Assembly: GCF_012933465.1 (NCBI RefSeq)
Contig: NZ_JABBND010000024.1
Location: 1-64,000, forward strand
Reading direction: 5' to 3'
Length of the DNA: 64,000 nucleotides
DNA from: Actinomycetospora sp. TBRC 11914
GTDB taxonomy: Bacteria > Actinomycetota > Actinomycetes > Mycobacteriales > Pseudonocardiaceae
The notes below the pieces were generated by a model. It was not told the DNA's origin and did no database searches. It saw nothing but the letters and a program-made list of their open reading frames with translations. Below, in pieces: positions 40,394 to 48,582 of the stretch (the first letter of the stretch is position 1; each line of letters opens with the position of its first letter). The translations under genes and the position numbers were made by a program.

Positions 40394-42344
40394 AGGTGAT
40401 CTGCGGCTCCGGGTTGTAGTGCGCGGTCCGCGGCTCGGACTTCGTCTCGCCGGTCTTGACGTCCTTGAGCACCCGGGTGTCGGTGATCGTGAAGCCGTCG
40501 ACGCCCTTGGAGGGCTTGCACTTCGGGTTGCCGGCGAGGTCACGCGTCCCGGCCGGAATCGGGTTCGTGCGCGGACCGGTCTGCGACGTGACGTCGTAGC
40601 GCTTCTGCCCGAGGATCTGGACCTTGATCGACGACGGCGTCCACAGCGTCCGGATGAGGATCGGCGTCGGGCCGTCGTTGCGGAACTTCAGGTCGATCAC
40701 GCCGTCGAACACGGTCGCCTCGCGGCCCGCCGGGTAGCGGCTGATGTAGTAGCTGTGCTCCTTGTGCTCGACCTCGTCGAGCCCGGCGAAGTACGTGGCG
40801 TTGTAGAGCGTCGTCGAGAACTGCGAGATGCCGCCGCCGACGCCGCGGTCGGGGACACCGTCCTCGATGATCCCGGCCTCGACGTAGCCCTGGGCGGCCT
40901 CCCGGGGGCCGGTGAAGTCGTTGAGGCTGAACGTGTCGCCGGGCTTCACCGTTGCGCCGTTCACCTGCTCGGCGACCCGCTTGATGTTCTGCCCGGAGTC
41001 GGCGGCGAAGCCGCTGGTCTGGAACTCGCCGATGACGGTCGCCGGCCCGATGGCCTGCAGCGACTCGGTGGTGACCTTCGGGGGCGTCGTCGTGTAGACG
41101 GCATTGACCGCCCGGCCGACGGCGGGCGGCGGCGGCGCGGGGGTGCCGCCCGGCGCGGTGGGCGGCGGGGTGAAGGTGGTCGGCGGGGCGGCATCGGCCG
41201 GCTTCGCGAGGGCGTCGACGAGGCCCGCGAACGTCTTCGGGTAGTCGATCTCCCGGCCGGTGACCGCCGGGACCACGGTCGCCGCCGCGCCCTGGAAGGT
41301 GAACGACGCGTCCTTGGGCTCGGCCTCGGTGGACCCGAGGTCGCGGTCGACGACGGCCTGGGCGGTCGGCACGTCGACGCGCGGGCGCAGCCCGCCGGCA
41401 CCGTCGGGGTCGAACTTGAGGAAGGTCCCGATCTCGGTGGGGCTCAGGGTCGCGTTGCGCCCGCTGCCGACGACGTAGGCCGGCCCGGCGACCGCGGGCC
41501 CGGCCACCTCGCGCAGCGCGGTATCGATGCCGTCCTGGGTCACCGACACCGGCTGCGGCGTCACGGGGAGGGCCACCGGCGCGGGGTCGAGCCAGTGCTC
41601 GAGCACGACGCCGGGCGCCGCGGCGGCGTCGACGACGTGGCCGGGCGCGGAGGGGACCCCCACCGGGCGGGCGTCGTCGAACCGGATCGTGCCCTCGACC
41701 GAGGGCTTGTCGAGCTGGGGCCGGACGCGGTCGATGGCCTGCCCCACCGCGACCGGGTTGCCCTTGCTGACCGGGGGGACGTCGCGGTCGGAGAACAACG
41801 ACGCGAGGCGGGTGAACGGGTTCAGCGGCTGCTCGCCCGCCTGGTCGATCGTGGCGTCCAGGTCGAGGTCGAGCCCGGCCGTCCGCGGGTCCAGCGCCGC
41901 CGTGGCGGCCTCCGGTCCACTCCCGGCGACGAGGGTGACCGGGCGCGCGACGCGCGGGCCCAGCTGGGTGCGCAGCACGTCCTGGGCGGCGAGCCGGTTC
42001 ATGCCGCCGATCTCGACGCCGCCCACGGTGACGCCGCGCGGCACGTCGGTGGCCGACACGAGCAGATCGACGACGTAGAGCAGCGCCAGCAGCCCCGCCA
42101 CCGCGCCGCCGCCGATGAGCGCCCGGCGCCGGAGCCGGCGGCGGTCGGCGGGTGGGGTGTCGTCCGGGCCGTCGACGGAGGCCAGCTGCACCGTCGCCTC
42201 GGCGTCGGGATCCCGCTCCGGCTCGGCCGCGAGGGACCGGGTGGCGTCGCCGTCGAGGGGGTCGCCCTCGACCTGGCCACCCCCGAGGGGCTCGCCCTCG
42301 GTGCGGGTGCCGCCCGGGGTGGTCGGATCCGGAGGAGTCGTCAC
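40386..42344 (-). CDS. VanW-family protein with peptidoglycan-binding-like repeats
   Basis: 652 residues. A disordered acidic N-terminus, one membrane helix at about 75-97 (ALIGGGAVAGLLALLYVVDLL), then YoaR/PG_binding_4-type domains (GVTVGGVEIGGMNRLAAQDVL), a Pro-rich linker, and the C-terminal VanW domain: NIKRVAEQVNGATVKPGDTFSLND, GVGGGISQFSTTLYNATYFAG and ISRYPAGREATVF. It is a surface-exposed, membrane-anchored protein likely involved in cell-wall metabolism; no enzymatic activity is established. GTG 42344 overlaps the GroES-like gene by 4 nt. Confidence 0.92.
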   Translation of the reverse strand: MTTPPDPTTPGGTRTEGEPLGGGQVEGDPLDGDATRSLAAEPERDPDAEATVQLASVDGPDDTPPADRRRLRRRALIGGGAVAGLLALLYVVDLLVSATDVPRGVTVGGVEIGGMNRLAAQDVLRTQLGPRVARPVTLVAGSGPEAATAALDPRTAGLDLDLDATIDQAGEQPLNPFTRLASLFSDRDVPPVSKGNPVAVGQAIDRVRPQLDKPSVEGTIRFDDARPVGVPSAPGHVVDAAAAPGVVLEHWLDPAPVALPVTPQPVSVTQDGIDTALREVAGPAVAGPAYVVGSGRNATLSPTEIGTFLKFDPDGAGGLRPRVDVPTAQAVVDRDLGSTEAEPKDASFTFQGAAATVVPAVTGREIDYPKTFAGLVDALAKPADAAPPTTFTPPPTAPGGTPAPPPPAVGRAVNAVYTTTPPKVTTESLQAIGPATVIGEFQTSGFAADSGQNIKRVAEQVNGATVKPGDTFSLNDFTGPREAAQGYVEAGIIEDGVPDRGVGGGISQFSTTLYNATYFAGLDEVEHKEHSYYISRYPAGREATVFDGVIDLKFRNDGPTPILIRTLWTPSSIKVQILGQKRYDVTSQTGPRTNPIPAGTRDLAGNPKCKPSKGVDGFTITDTRVLKDVKTGETKSEPRTAHYNPEPQITCG

Positions 42345-42667
42345 AGGTAGAGCCCCGTCCCGCTCGTCGGCTCGGTGGTGGCGCTGGCGATGGCGTGCAC
42401 GTCGCGCTCGCGCAGGACCACGAAGGTGCGGCCGTCGATCTCCACCTCGGCGTGGTCCTCGGGGCCGTAGAGCACGCGGTCCCCGACCTTGACCGTGCGG
42501 ACGTGGTTCCCCGTGCCGTAGACCTCGCCCCAGGCGAGGCGCTTGGAGACCGACGCGGTCGCCGGGATCACGATGCCGCCGGTGCTGCGGCGCTCGCCCT
42601 CGCCCGGCGTCGGCGACACGAGCACGCGGTCGTGCAGCATCTGGATCTCAAGCCGGGGGTCCGACAC
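42341..42667 (-). CDS. GroES-like co-chaperonin (non-canonical)
   Basis: 108 residues with GroES-type features: IQMLHDRVLVSPTPGEGERRSTGGIVIPATA, the WGEVYGTGN strand and VKVGDRVLYGPEDHAEVEIDG. No groEL is adjacent, so this is the second, actinobacterial GroES-like protein rather than the main GroES; its client is unknown. It is first in a three-gene overlapping set with VanW and DUF1206 genes. GTG 42667 start. Confidence 0.88.
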   Translation of the reverse strand: MSDPRLEIQMLHDRVLVSPTPGEGERRSTGGIVIPATASVSKRLAWGEVYGTGNHVRTVKVGDRVLYGPEDHAEVEIDGRTFVVLRERDVHAIASATTEPTSGTGLYL

Positions 42668-42748
42668 GCCGGAATCGTACGGGGAGGCCCGGATCGCCCG
42701 GTCCGCCGGTCGTCCCGCGCCCGGGACGCCCGCGTCCGGGCACGAAGA

Positions 42749-42795
42749 AGCCCCGTGGCCCTGCCAGGTCGGGGGTCCGGCAGCGCCACGGGGCT
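42749..42795 (-). terminator. Hairpin terminator downstream of the ATPase gene
   Basis: Arms AGCCCCGTGGC and its complement around about 25 bases that include CTGCC/GGCAG pairing. It lies between the stop of the ATPase gene and the start of the GroES-like gene and ends the former. Confidence 0.65.
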
Positions 42796-42910
42796 CGTGT
42801 GGTGTGTCGTCCCGGCCCCGGCGTTCGTTACCCGTCCCGGCAGGTTCACCCGGCCGGCGCAGAAACGCGCCGCCGGTCCACGCTCCGTGCCCGGACGGCG
42901 GCGTCCGTGT

Positions 42911-44101
42911 CTAGTGGCGCCCGAGCAGGAACCGGCCGAAGTGCGGCACGGTGAACGCGATCCAGCCGCGCTCGGCGGAGAACACCAGTCCCTTGCGCAG
43001 CAGGCTGTCGCGGGCCGGGGAGAGCGACGAGGCCCGTTTGCCGAGGTGCTTCGCGAGCGCGGAGGTGAGCACCGGGTCGTCGGTGCCCTCGGCGAGCTCG
43101 GCCATCCCCTGGAGGTACTCCCGCTCGGCCGGCGTCGCCCGCTCGTAGCGGGACCCGAAGAAGCCGACGGCGAGCTCGGCGCCCGCGTCCGGCGCCGCGA
43201 CCCGCACGTCCTCGGCGTCGATCGGGCTCTGCACCGCGGCGTCCCAGGCGGCCTTGCCGTAGGCCTGGACGAAGTAGGGATAGCCGCCGGAGACCTCGTA
43301 GAGCGCGTCGAGCGCCTCCTGGGTGAGCTTCGCGTCCTCGCGCTCGGCCGGGGCGGTGAGCGCGAAATCGGCGTCGGCGCGGTCCAGCTGGCCGATGCGC
43401 ACGTAGCGGAAGAGCCGCTCGGAGTACGACTTCGACGCGGAGAGCACGGCCGGGAGGTGCGGCAGGCCGGCGCCGACGACGACGAGCGGCGCCCCGGACT
43501 GCGAGAGCTCGTGGCAGGCCGCGCACAGCGCCGAGACGTCGTCGATCCGCAGGTCCTGCATCTCGTCGATGAGCAGGGCGACGCCCACCCCGACGTCGGC
43601 CGCGAGCTCGGCCACCACCGCGAACAGCTCGACGAGGTCGATCTCGATGTCGCCGGAGTCGGCCCGGCCGGAGAGCACGGGCGCGTCGATCCCCGGCTGC
43701 CACCGGTCCTTGAGCTTGGCGTCGGACGGGGTCGCCTTGAGCGCGAACGCCTTGAGGACGCCGAGCGTCTCCTCGACGCGGTCGGGGGCGCGGTGGCGGA
43801 CGGCGAGGTCGCGCACGGCGCGGTGCAGGGCGGCGGCGAGCGGGCGGCGGAGGTCGGCGTCGGGGCGGGCCTCGATCTTCCCGGCGCCCCAGCCGGCGCG
43901 GACGGCCATCGAGCGCAGCTCGCCCAGCAGCACCGTCTTCCCGACCCCGCGCAGGCCGGTCAGCACCAGGCTGCGCTCCGGGCGGCCGCGGGCGACCCGC
44001 TCGAGCACGACGTCGAACGCGTCCAGCTCCTTGTCGCGTCCGGCCAGTTCGGGCGGGCGCTGGCCCGCGCCGGGGGCGAACGGGTTCCGCACCGGGTCCA
44101 T
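42911..44101 (-). CDS. AAA/STAND ATP-binding protein (ORC1/Cdc6-like)
   Basis: 396 residues. Walker A is GLRGVGKT near residue 50, and Walker B is VALLIDEMQDL near residue 177. The N-terminus NPFAPGAGQRPPELAGRDKEL is the common opening of this actinobacterial ATPase family. The helical lid has VSGGYPYFVQAYGKAAWD, and the C-terminal winged helix has LAKHLGKRASSLSPARDSLLRKGLVF. Role unknown; the fold resembles ORC/Cdc6 and bacterial ATPases found near mobile DNA. It is followed upstream by the 75-bp tandem repeat array. Confidence 0.88.
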   Translation of the reverse strand: MDPVRNPFAPGAGQRPPELAGRDKELDAFDVVLERVARGRPERSLVLTGLRGVGKTVLLGELRSMAVRAGWGAGKIEARPDADLRRPLAAALHRAVRDLAVRHRAPDRVEETLGVLKAFALKATPSDAKLKDRWQPGIDAPVLSGRADSGDIEIDLVELFAVVAELAADVGVGVALLIDEMQDLRIDDVSALCAACHELSQSGAPLVVVGAGLPHLPAVLSASKSYSERLFRYVRIGQLDRADADFALTAPAEREDAKLTQEALDALYEVSGGYPYFVQAYGKAAWDAAVQSPIDAEDVRVAAPDAGAELAVGFFGSRYERATPAEREYLQGMAELAEGTDDPVLTSALAKHLGKRASSLSPARDSLLRKGLVFSAERGWIAFTVPHFGRFLLGRH

Positions 44102-44230
44102 GCCCTCGGAGAGTATGGGCCCGTCTAGTGATCACCGGATACGTCGGGAGAAACGGCGATCGGCGTGTCGCCCGATCGGGATGTCTACGGTCGTCTCGCC
44201 CGGGCGCTAGACGGCGGGATACGACGCGAT

Positions 44231-44510
44231 CCGAGCGAGGGGCACCATCGCTCGATCTATCCGCCCGGAGGTGCCCTTCGCTCGGAGCTCGGTCGCCGCG
44301 CCGTTCCGAGCGAGGGGCACCACCGCTCGATCTATCCGGCGGTGGCCGCCCCTCGCCGGGACTGCGGTCGCCGCGCCGTTCCGAGCGAGGGGCACCACCG
44401 CTCGATCTATCCGGCGGTGGGCGCCCCCCGCCGGGGCCTCGGTCGCGGGTTCGTTCCGAGCGAGGGGCACCGTCGCTCGATCTATCCGAGCGGGGGTGCC
44501 CTTCGCTCAG
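44231..44510. repeat. Tandem array of palindromic repeat family B (4 copies, 75-bp period)
   Basis: Four 55-bp palindromes at 44231-44285, 44306-44360, 44381-44435 and 44456-44510, starting exactly 75 bp apart and separated by similar 20-bp spacers (GGTCGCCGCGCCGTT-type). Left arm CCGAGCGAGGGGCAC, centre GCTCGATCTATCCG, right arm its near-complement. Shared words GCGAGGGG and TCTATCCG link it to family A. The array fills the 405-bp gap between the ATPase and TetR genes. The TetR gene's TGA stop (44507-44509) lies inside the last copy. Confidence 0.9.
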
Positions 44511-45190
44511 GCGCCGGGACCCCCGGCACCGCCGCGCAGTCGGTCGAGGCCGGGCCAGACGACGGCGGTGAGCATCCGCGCGAGGACGTCGGCCGGCGGC
44601 TCGTCCGATGCCGGGTGCCCGTCGCCCCCCGCGGTCGCGCTCCGCTGGGCCGCGTCGCCCCCGCCGAGCCACCAGTCGGTCAGGCCCTCCGCGGCACCGA
44701 CGAGGGTGTGCGCGATCGGCTCGGCCGCGGCCACCGACCCGCCGAGCTCCGCGGCGAGCAGCTCCGCCGCGCGCCGGACGATCCCCCGCCGGGCGGCGTC
44801 GACCTGGCCGGCGAACTCACCCGTCGAGGCCTGCCGGTAGAGCACCGTCCAGCCCTGCCGGTGGGTGGTGACGGCGTGGAAGAACGCGCGCAGCGCGCGG
44901 TACAGGCGTGCCTCGGCGTCGTCGGGACCCGTCGTCGTGACCCCGGACCCGACCGCCGCCGTCATCGCCGTGACCAGCCGGTCCGCCTCGCGGGCCAGGC
45001 AGGCGGCGAACAGCTCGTCCTTGGTGCCGCCGTGGGCGTAGACGAGCGGCTTCGAGACGCCGGCGCGGGCCGCGATCGCGTCCATCGACGCGCCGTGCAG
45101 CCCCTCCTCGGAGAACACCGCGATCGCCGCGTCGAGCACCTGGCGGCGGCGCACCTCCGGGGCGAGGCGGCGGCGAGCGGTGCGGGTCAC
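44507..45190 (-). CDS. TetR-family regulator
   Basis: 227 residues. The N-terminal helix-turn-helix is RRRQVLDAAIAVFSEEGLHGASMDAIAARAGVSKPLVYAHGGTKDEL. The ligand-binding domain has AFFHAVTTHRQGWTVLYRQAS and HTLVGAAEGLTDWWL. Divergent from the SCP2 and acyl-CoA dehydrogenase genes, with a palindrome in the gap, so it probably represses that lipid or sterol operon and itself. GTG 45190 start. Its last codons read into repeat B4. Confidence 0.92.
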   Translation of the reverse strand: MTRTARRRLAPEVRRRQVLDAAIAVFSEEGLHGASMDAIAARAGVSKPLVYAHGGTKDELFAACLAREADRLVTAMTAAVGSGVTTTGPDDAEARLYRALRAFFHAVTTHRQGWTVLYRQASTGEFAGQVDAARRGIVRRAAELLAAELGGSVAAAEPIAHTLVGAAEGLTDWWLGGGDAAQRSATAGGDGHPASDEPPADVLARMLTAVVWPGLDRLRGGAGGPGA

Positions 45191-45203
45191 GCTTGCATCT
45201 TAT

Positions 45204-45222
45204 CTACTACTGCGTAAAGTAG
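45204..45222. promoter_or_regulatory. Candidate TetR operator
   Basis: CTACTACTGCGTAAAGTAG, with 5-bp inverted ends CTACT and AGTAG, is an AT-rich island 14 bp before the TetR start and 61 bp before the SCP2 gene. The position suits control of both promoters. Confidence 0.55.
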
Positions 45223-45282
45223 CGACTGTTCGCGGGACCGCTGGTACCGCACATCCCTGACGACGACGCCGGAGAGAAGGCC

Positions 45283-45822
45283 GTGGCCGAGAAGATCGAC
45301 GTGAACGAGCTGGGTCGCAGCGTCGACCTCAAGACGCTGTCCGACGAGGACCTGGTGGACGCCATGCGCAACGCGCTGGCCGAGCCCGAGTCCGCGAAGA
45401 ACGTGGACGCCTCGATCTTCGCGCGGCTGGTGAAGGGCGCGAAGAAGTCGCAGCTCGAGGCGCTGATGAACTCCGACGCCCGCCGGCCCGTGATCGACGC
45501 GATCTTCGGGCGGATGAGCGAGTTCTACTCGTCGTCGGGGGCGAGCGCGAAGCGCCAGGTCGTGCACTGGCACGTCACCGGGGCTCCCGGCGGCGGCAGC
45601 GACGACTACCAGACCGTGATGCAGCACGGCACCTGCACGGTGTCGACCAGCCTCGACGAGGAGCCGCGCACCGAGCTGTTCATGAACGGCACGGAGTTCC
45701 TCAAGGTCGTCACCAACAACGCCAACCCGATCACCCTGTTCATGACCCGCAAGCTCAAGGTCTCCGGGGACGTCGGGTTCGCGACCGCCCTGCAGAAGAT
45801 GTTCACCATCCCCTCGGCCTGA
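45283..45822 (+). CDS. SCP2 sterol-binding domain protein
   Basis: 179 residues: an N-terminal helical part (TLSDEDLVDAMRNALAEPESAKNV, LVKGAKKSQLEALMNSD) and an SCP2-like lipid-binding domain (VVHWHVTGAPGGGSDDYQTVM, TVSTSLDEEPRTELFMNGTEF, LKVSGDVGFATALQKMF). It probably binds a fatty-acyl or sterol ligand. It lies 10 bp upstream of an acyl-CoA dehydrogenase, forming an operon divergent from the TetR gene. GTG 45283 with GGAGAGAAGG upstream. Confidence 0.92.
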   Translation: MAEKIDVNELGRSVDLKTLSDEDLVDAMRNALAEPESAKNVDASIFARLVKGAKKSQLEALMNSDARRPVIDAIFGRMSEFYSSSGASAKRQVVHWHVTGAPGGGSDDYQTVMQHGTCTVSTSLDEEPRTELFMNGTEFLKVVTNNANPITLFMTRKLKVSGDVGFATALQKMFTIPSA

Positions 45823-45832
45823 AGGACCCCCC

Positions 45833-47044
45833 ATGGCTTTCTCGATGGAACTGTCCGAGGACCACACCGACCTGCGCGACTGGGCGCACGGCTTCGCCGA
45901 GGAGGTCATCCGCCCGGCGGCCGAGGAGTGGGACGAGCGCGAGGAGACCCCCTGGCCGGTCCTGCAGGAGGCCGCGAAGATCGAGCTCTACAACTTCGAG
46001 ACGCTCGCGTCCTTCTGGGGTGACGAGACCGGGCTGTCGCTGCCGATCGTCAACGAGGAGCTCTTCTGGGGCGACGGCGGCATCGGCATGGCGATCTTCG
46101 GCACGACCCTCGCCGTCGCCGGCATCTTCGCCTCGGGCACGCCCGAGCAGATGGTCGAGTTCATCCCGCAGTGCTACGGCGACGCCGACGACGTCAAGGT
46201 CGGTGCCTTCTGCTCCTCGGAGCCGGAGTCGGGCTCGGACGTCTCGGCGATGCGGACCAAGGCCGTCTACGACGAGGCCAAGGACCAGTGGACGCTCTCG
46301 GGCCAGAAGGCCTGGGCCACCAACGGCGGGATCGCCAACATCCACGTGGTGCAGGCCGTGGTCGACCCGTCGCTGGGCAGCCGGGGGCAGGCCGCGTTCG
46401 TGGTGCCGCCGAACACGCCGGGCCTCGAGTCCACGCGCAAGATCAAGAAGATGGGGCTGCGCGCCTCGCACACCGCCGACGTGTTCCTCGACGACGTCGT
46501 CGTCCCCGGCTCCTGCCTGCTCGGCGGGAAGGACAAGCTCGACGAGCGCCTGGCCCGGGCACGGGAGGGCGCCAAGTCCAAGGGCTCGGCGGCGATGCAG
46601 ACCTTCGAGCTCTCGCGCCCGACCGTCGGGGCCCAGGCCGTGGGCATCGCCCGGGCGGCCTACGAGTACGCGCTCGAGTACGCCAAGGGCCGGGAGACGT
46701 TCGGCCGGCCGATCATCGACAACCAGTCGATCGCCTTCACCCTCGCCGACATGAAGACCGAGATCGACGCGGCACGGATGCTCGTGTGGCGGGCCGCCTG
46801 GATGGGGCGCAACGGCGTGCCGTTCGAGGCGGGCGAGGGCTCGATGTCGAAGCTGAAGGCCGGCCGGACCGCGGTGTGGGCCACCGAGCGGGCCATCCAG
46901 ATCCTCGGCGGCGCCGGCTACTCCCGGGAGCACCCCGTGGAGCGCATGCACCGCGACTCGAAGATCTACGACATCTTCGAGGGCACCGAGCAGATCCAGC
47001 AGCTCGTCATCGCCCGCTCCATCTCCGGGCGCCACATCCCCTGA
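45833..47044 (+). CDS. acyl-CoA dehydrogenase, 3' end supplied by the AICE
   Basis: 403 residues. Opens MAFSMELSEDHTDLRDWAHGFA; has FCSSEPESGSDVSAMRTKA, WATNGGIANIHVVQAVVDPS, the FAD loop YAKGRETFGRPIIDNQSIAF, LGGAGYSREHPVERMHRDSK and the conserved end IYDIFEGTEQIQQLVIARSI. FAD-dependent acyl-CoA oxidation, in an operon with the SCP2 gene. The element recombined within 46962-47007, so the codons after 47007 come from the mobile element yet keep the reading frame and the ending SISGRHIP. The displaced host end (SISGRHIA) is at 60767-60849. Confidence 0.95.
   Translation: MAFSMELSEDHTDLRDWAHGFAEEVIRPAAEEWDEREETPWPVLQEAAKIELYNFETLASFWGDETGLSLPIVNEELFWGDGGIGMAIFGTTLAVAGIFASGTPEQMVEFIPQCYGDADDVKVGAFCSSEPESGSDVSAMRTKAVYDEAKDQWTLSGQKAWATNGGIANIHVVQAVVDPSLGSRGQAAFVVPPNTPGLESTRKIKKMGLRASHTADVFLDDVVVPGSCLLGGKDKLDERLARAREGAKSKGSAAMQTFELSRPTVGAQAVGIARAAYEYALEYAKGRETFGRPIIDNQSIAFTLADMKTEIDAARMLVWRAAWMGRNGVPFEAGEGSMSKLKAGRTAVWATERAIQILGGAGYSREHPVERMHRDSKIYDIFEGTEQIQQLVIARSISGRHIP
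46962..47007. other. attL core
   Basis: 46 bp starting AGATCTACGACATCTTCGAG, identical to 60767-60812. Downstream to the stop codon the two copies differ only at four positions, three of them synonymous. Confidence 0.85.
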
Positions 47045-47060
47045 CGCTCCCCAGCGGCAT

Positions 47061-47099
47061 CGGCGCCGGTCACGAGGGTTCTCCTCGTGATCGGCGCCG
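47061..47099 (+). terminator. Element-borne terminator for the acyl-CoA dehydrogenase
   Basis: Arms CGGCGCCGGTCACGAGG and CCTCGTGATCGGCGCCG (one mismatch) around GTTCT, 16 bp after the restored stop codon. It also separates the host transcript from the convergent integrase gene. Confidence 0.75.
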
Positions 47100-47157
47100 T
47101 CGTGTGTCCTCGCCGTACGTCGTCCCCGGCGTGCGGTCTTCGTCAGCAAGCTCATGA

Positions 47158-48387
47158 TCAGGCCGTCGTCAGGCCGTCGGAGGTATGCACGGCGGCCCCG
47201 AGCAAGGCGTCCACGGCCTGCCGAGCGCGAGCGTGGCTCGACGGCACGAGGTGGGTGTAGGTCCGGAGCGTGAAGCCGGGGTCGGTGTGGCCCAGGTACT
47301 CGGCGACCTCCTTGATCGAGACGCCGCCGGCCAGGAGCGTCGAGGCGTAAAAGTGCCGCAGGGCGTGCATACCGTCGGTCCGAGGTTCGTAGGCGAGCTC
47401 GGCGGTCCGGAACGCCCCGCGCCACATCACCTTGTTGAAGTGGTCGCCCGAGTGGGGCGCGCCCCGCTCGTTGGTCAGCAGCAGCTCGACCTCGACGGTG
47501 CGCCCTCCCGGCTCCAACCACGGCAGCCGGACCCGGACCGGGGGAAAGGCCCGACGATGTGTCGCGACGGCGCCGCGGACCCTGTCGGGCAGCGGGACGC
47601 TCCGGGACTTGCCGCCCTTGGGTGGGGCGAAGACGAGCTGACCGCGGATGATCCGCAGTTGCCGAACGACGTGCACCACCGACTCTACGGCGTCGACGTC
47701 ACCGGGCGAGAGCCCGAGTACTTCACCCTGACGCAGGCCGAGCCCGGCCCCGAGGTCGACCGCGAGACGCCACCGCTCGGCCAGCCCTTCCTGCACGGCG
47801 CGGACTCGTTCCACCGGCCACGGCACGACGCGGCGGCTGGATCGCCGCGGCTTCTTGATGCTCCGTGCCTGACAAGGATTGTCACGAATGAGCTTGTCCT
47901 CGACGGCGGCGTTCATGATCGAGGAGAGCGTGTCGAAGAGGACCGCCCGATACGTCCCGTCGAGTCGTCGCTCCTCCAGCCATGCGAGCCAGTCACGCAC
48001 GCGGGCCGGCCCGACGGCATCGACCGGGCGCCGGTCGAAGAATGGGTAGAGCTGGCTGCGCAGCCGGCTCTCGATGGACTGTCGGGAGGACGCGTCGCTG
48101 GACTGTCCCTTGACCCAACTCTCCGCGTACTCGCGGAACGGCAGCTTGCCGGCGTCCGGGTCGAGGTAGGTCCCCGCGCGGACACCGGACTCCATCTCCC
48201 CGAGGAAGTCCTCCGCGGCCTTCTTGCGTCGGTCAGGGAACGACTTCGACCGCTCTCGGCCCTCGGGGTCGATGTAGCGCACCTTGTAGCGAAGGCCGGT
48301 GCCGTGCAGGTCGGTGCGCTCTCGTCGCGTCTCGCCGGTGAGCTCGTCCCGCACGGTCCGGAACCAACGGTCTTGTACGTGGCCCAT
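47158..48387 (-). CDS. int: tyrosine site-specific integrase
   Basis: 409 residues. The N-terminal arm-binding-like region has GLRYKVRYIDPEGRERSKSF, followed by a core-binding SAM-like domain (EYAESWVKGQ) and the catalytic domain: Arg in GLGLRQGEVLGL, Lys in KGGKSRSVPLP, HALRHFYAS, LGHTD and the nucleophile Tyr 377 in RTYTHL. It integrates and, with the excisionase, excises the element. It sits next to attL, reading toward it. Its 3' end carries one copy of the 26-bp repeat. Confidence 0.96.
   Translation of the reverse strand: MGHVQDRWFRTVRDELTGETRRERTDLHGTGLRYKVRYIDPEGRERSKSFPDRRKKAAEDFLGEMESGVRAGTYLDPDAGKLPFREYAESWVKGQSSDASSRQSIESRLRSQLYPFFDRRPVDAVGPARVRDWLAWLEERRLDGTYRAVLFDTLSSIMNAAVEDKLIRDNPCQARSIKKPRRSSRRVVPWPVERVRAVQEGLAERWRLAVDLGAGLGLRQGEVLGLSPGDVDAVESVVHVVRQLRIIRGQLVFAPPKGGKSRSVPLPDRVRGAVATHRRAFPPVRVRLPWLEPGGRTVEVELLLTNERGAPHSGDHFNKVMWRGAFRTAELAYEPRTDGMHALRHFYASTLLAGGVSIKEVAEYLGHTDPGFTLRTYTHLVPSSHARARQAVDALLGAAVHTSDGLTTA
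47159..47184. repeat. Left copy of a 26-bp repeat flanking the att core (candidate arm site)
   Basis: CAGGCCGTCGTCAGGCCGTC followed by GGAGGT. It recurs at 60643-60668 with one mismatch, in the same orientation, and overlaps the last codons of the integrase gene. It contains an internal direct repeat of AGGCCGTCG. Confidence 0.6.
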
Positions 48388-48393
48388 GAGTGA

Positions 48394-48582
48394 TCACGCC
48401 GCTTCGGGCTGGGTCGCCCATGCCCGGACCTGATCAGGCGCGTACCGGAGGTGACGACCGATCTTCCGGACCGGAGGACCCTCGCCGCGCCACTTCCACT
48501 GGTAGAGCGTCTTCACAGGGATGCCGAGGTAGGCCGAGACGTCGTCGACCGACCAGAGACCCTCCGTCGGTGTGGTCGTCAT
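48394..48582 (-). CDS. xis: excisionase / MerR-like helix-turn-helix protein
   Basis: 62 residues: LWSVDDVSAYLGIPVKTLYQWKWRGEGP followed by RKIGRHLRYAPDQVRAW, the standard Xis/BldC-like winged helix of AICEs. It directs excision with Int. It ends 6 bp before the int start and its ATG overlaps the stop of the replication gene by 4 nt, giving the order rep-xis-int. Confidence 0.93.
   Translation of the reverse strand: MTTTPTEGLWSVDDVSAYLGIPVKTLYQWKWRGEGPPVRKIGRHLRYAPDQVRAWATQPEAA

Noticed and set aside
44231-44510. CRISPR-like regular array
   Set aside because: The 20-bp spacers are near-identical and the units are palindromes; no cas genes nearby.
46900-47160. tRNA gene as the AICE attachment site
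   Set aside because: No cloverleaf sequence at either end; the direct repeat is protein-coding.
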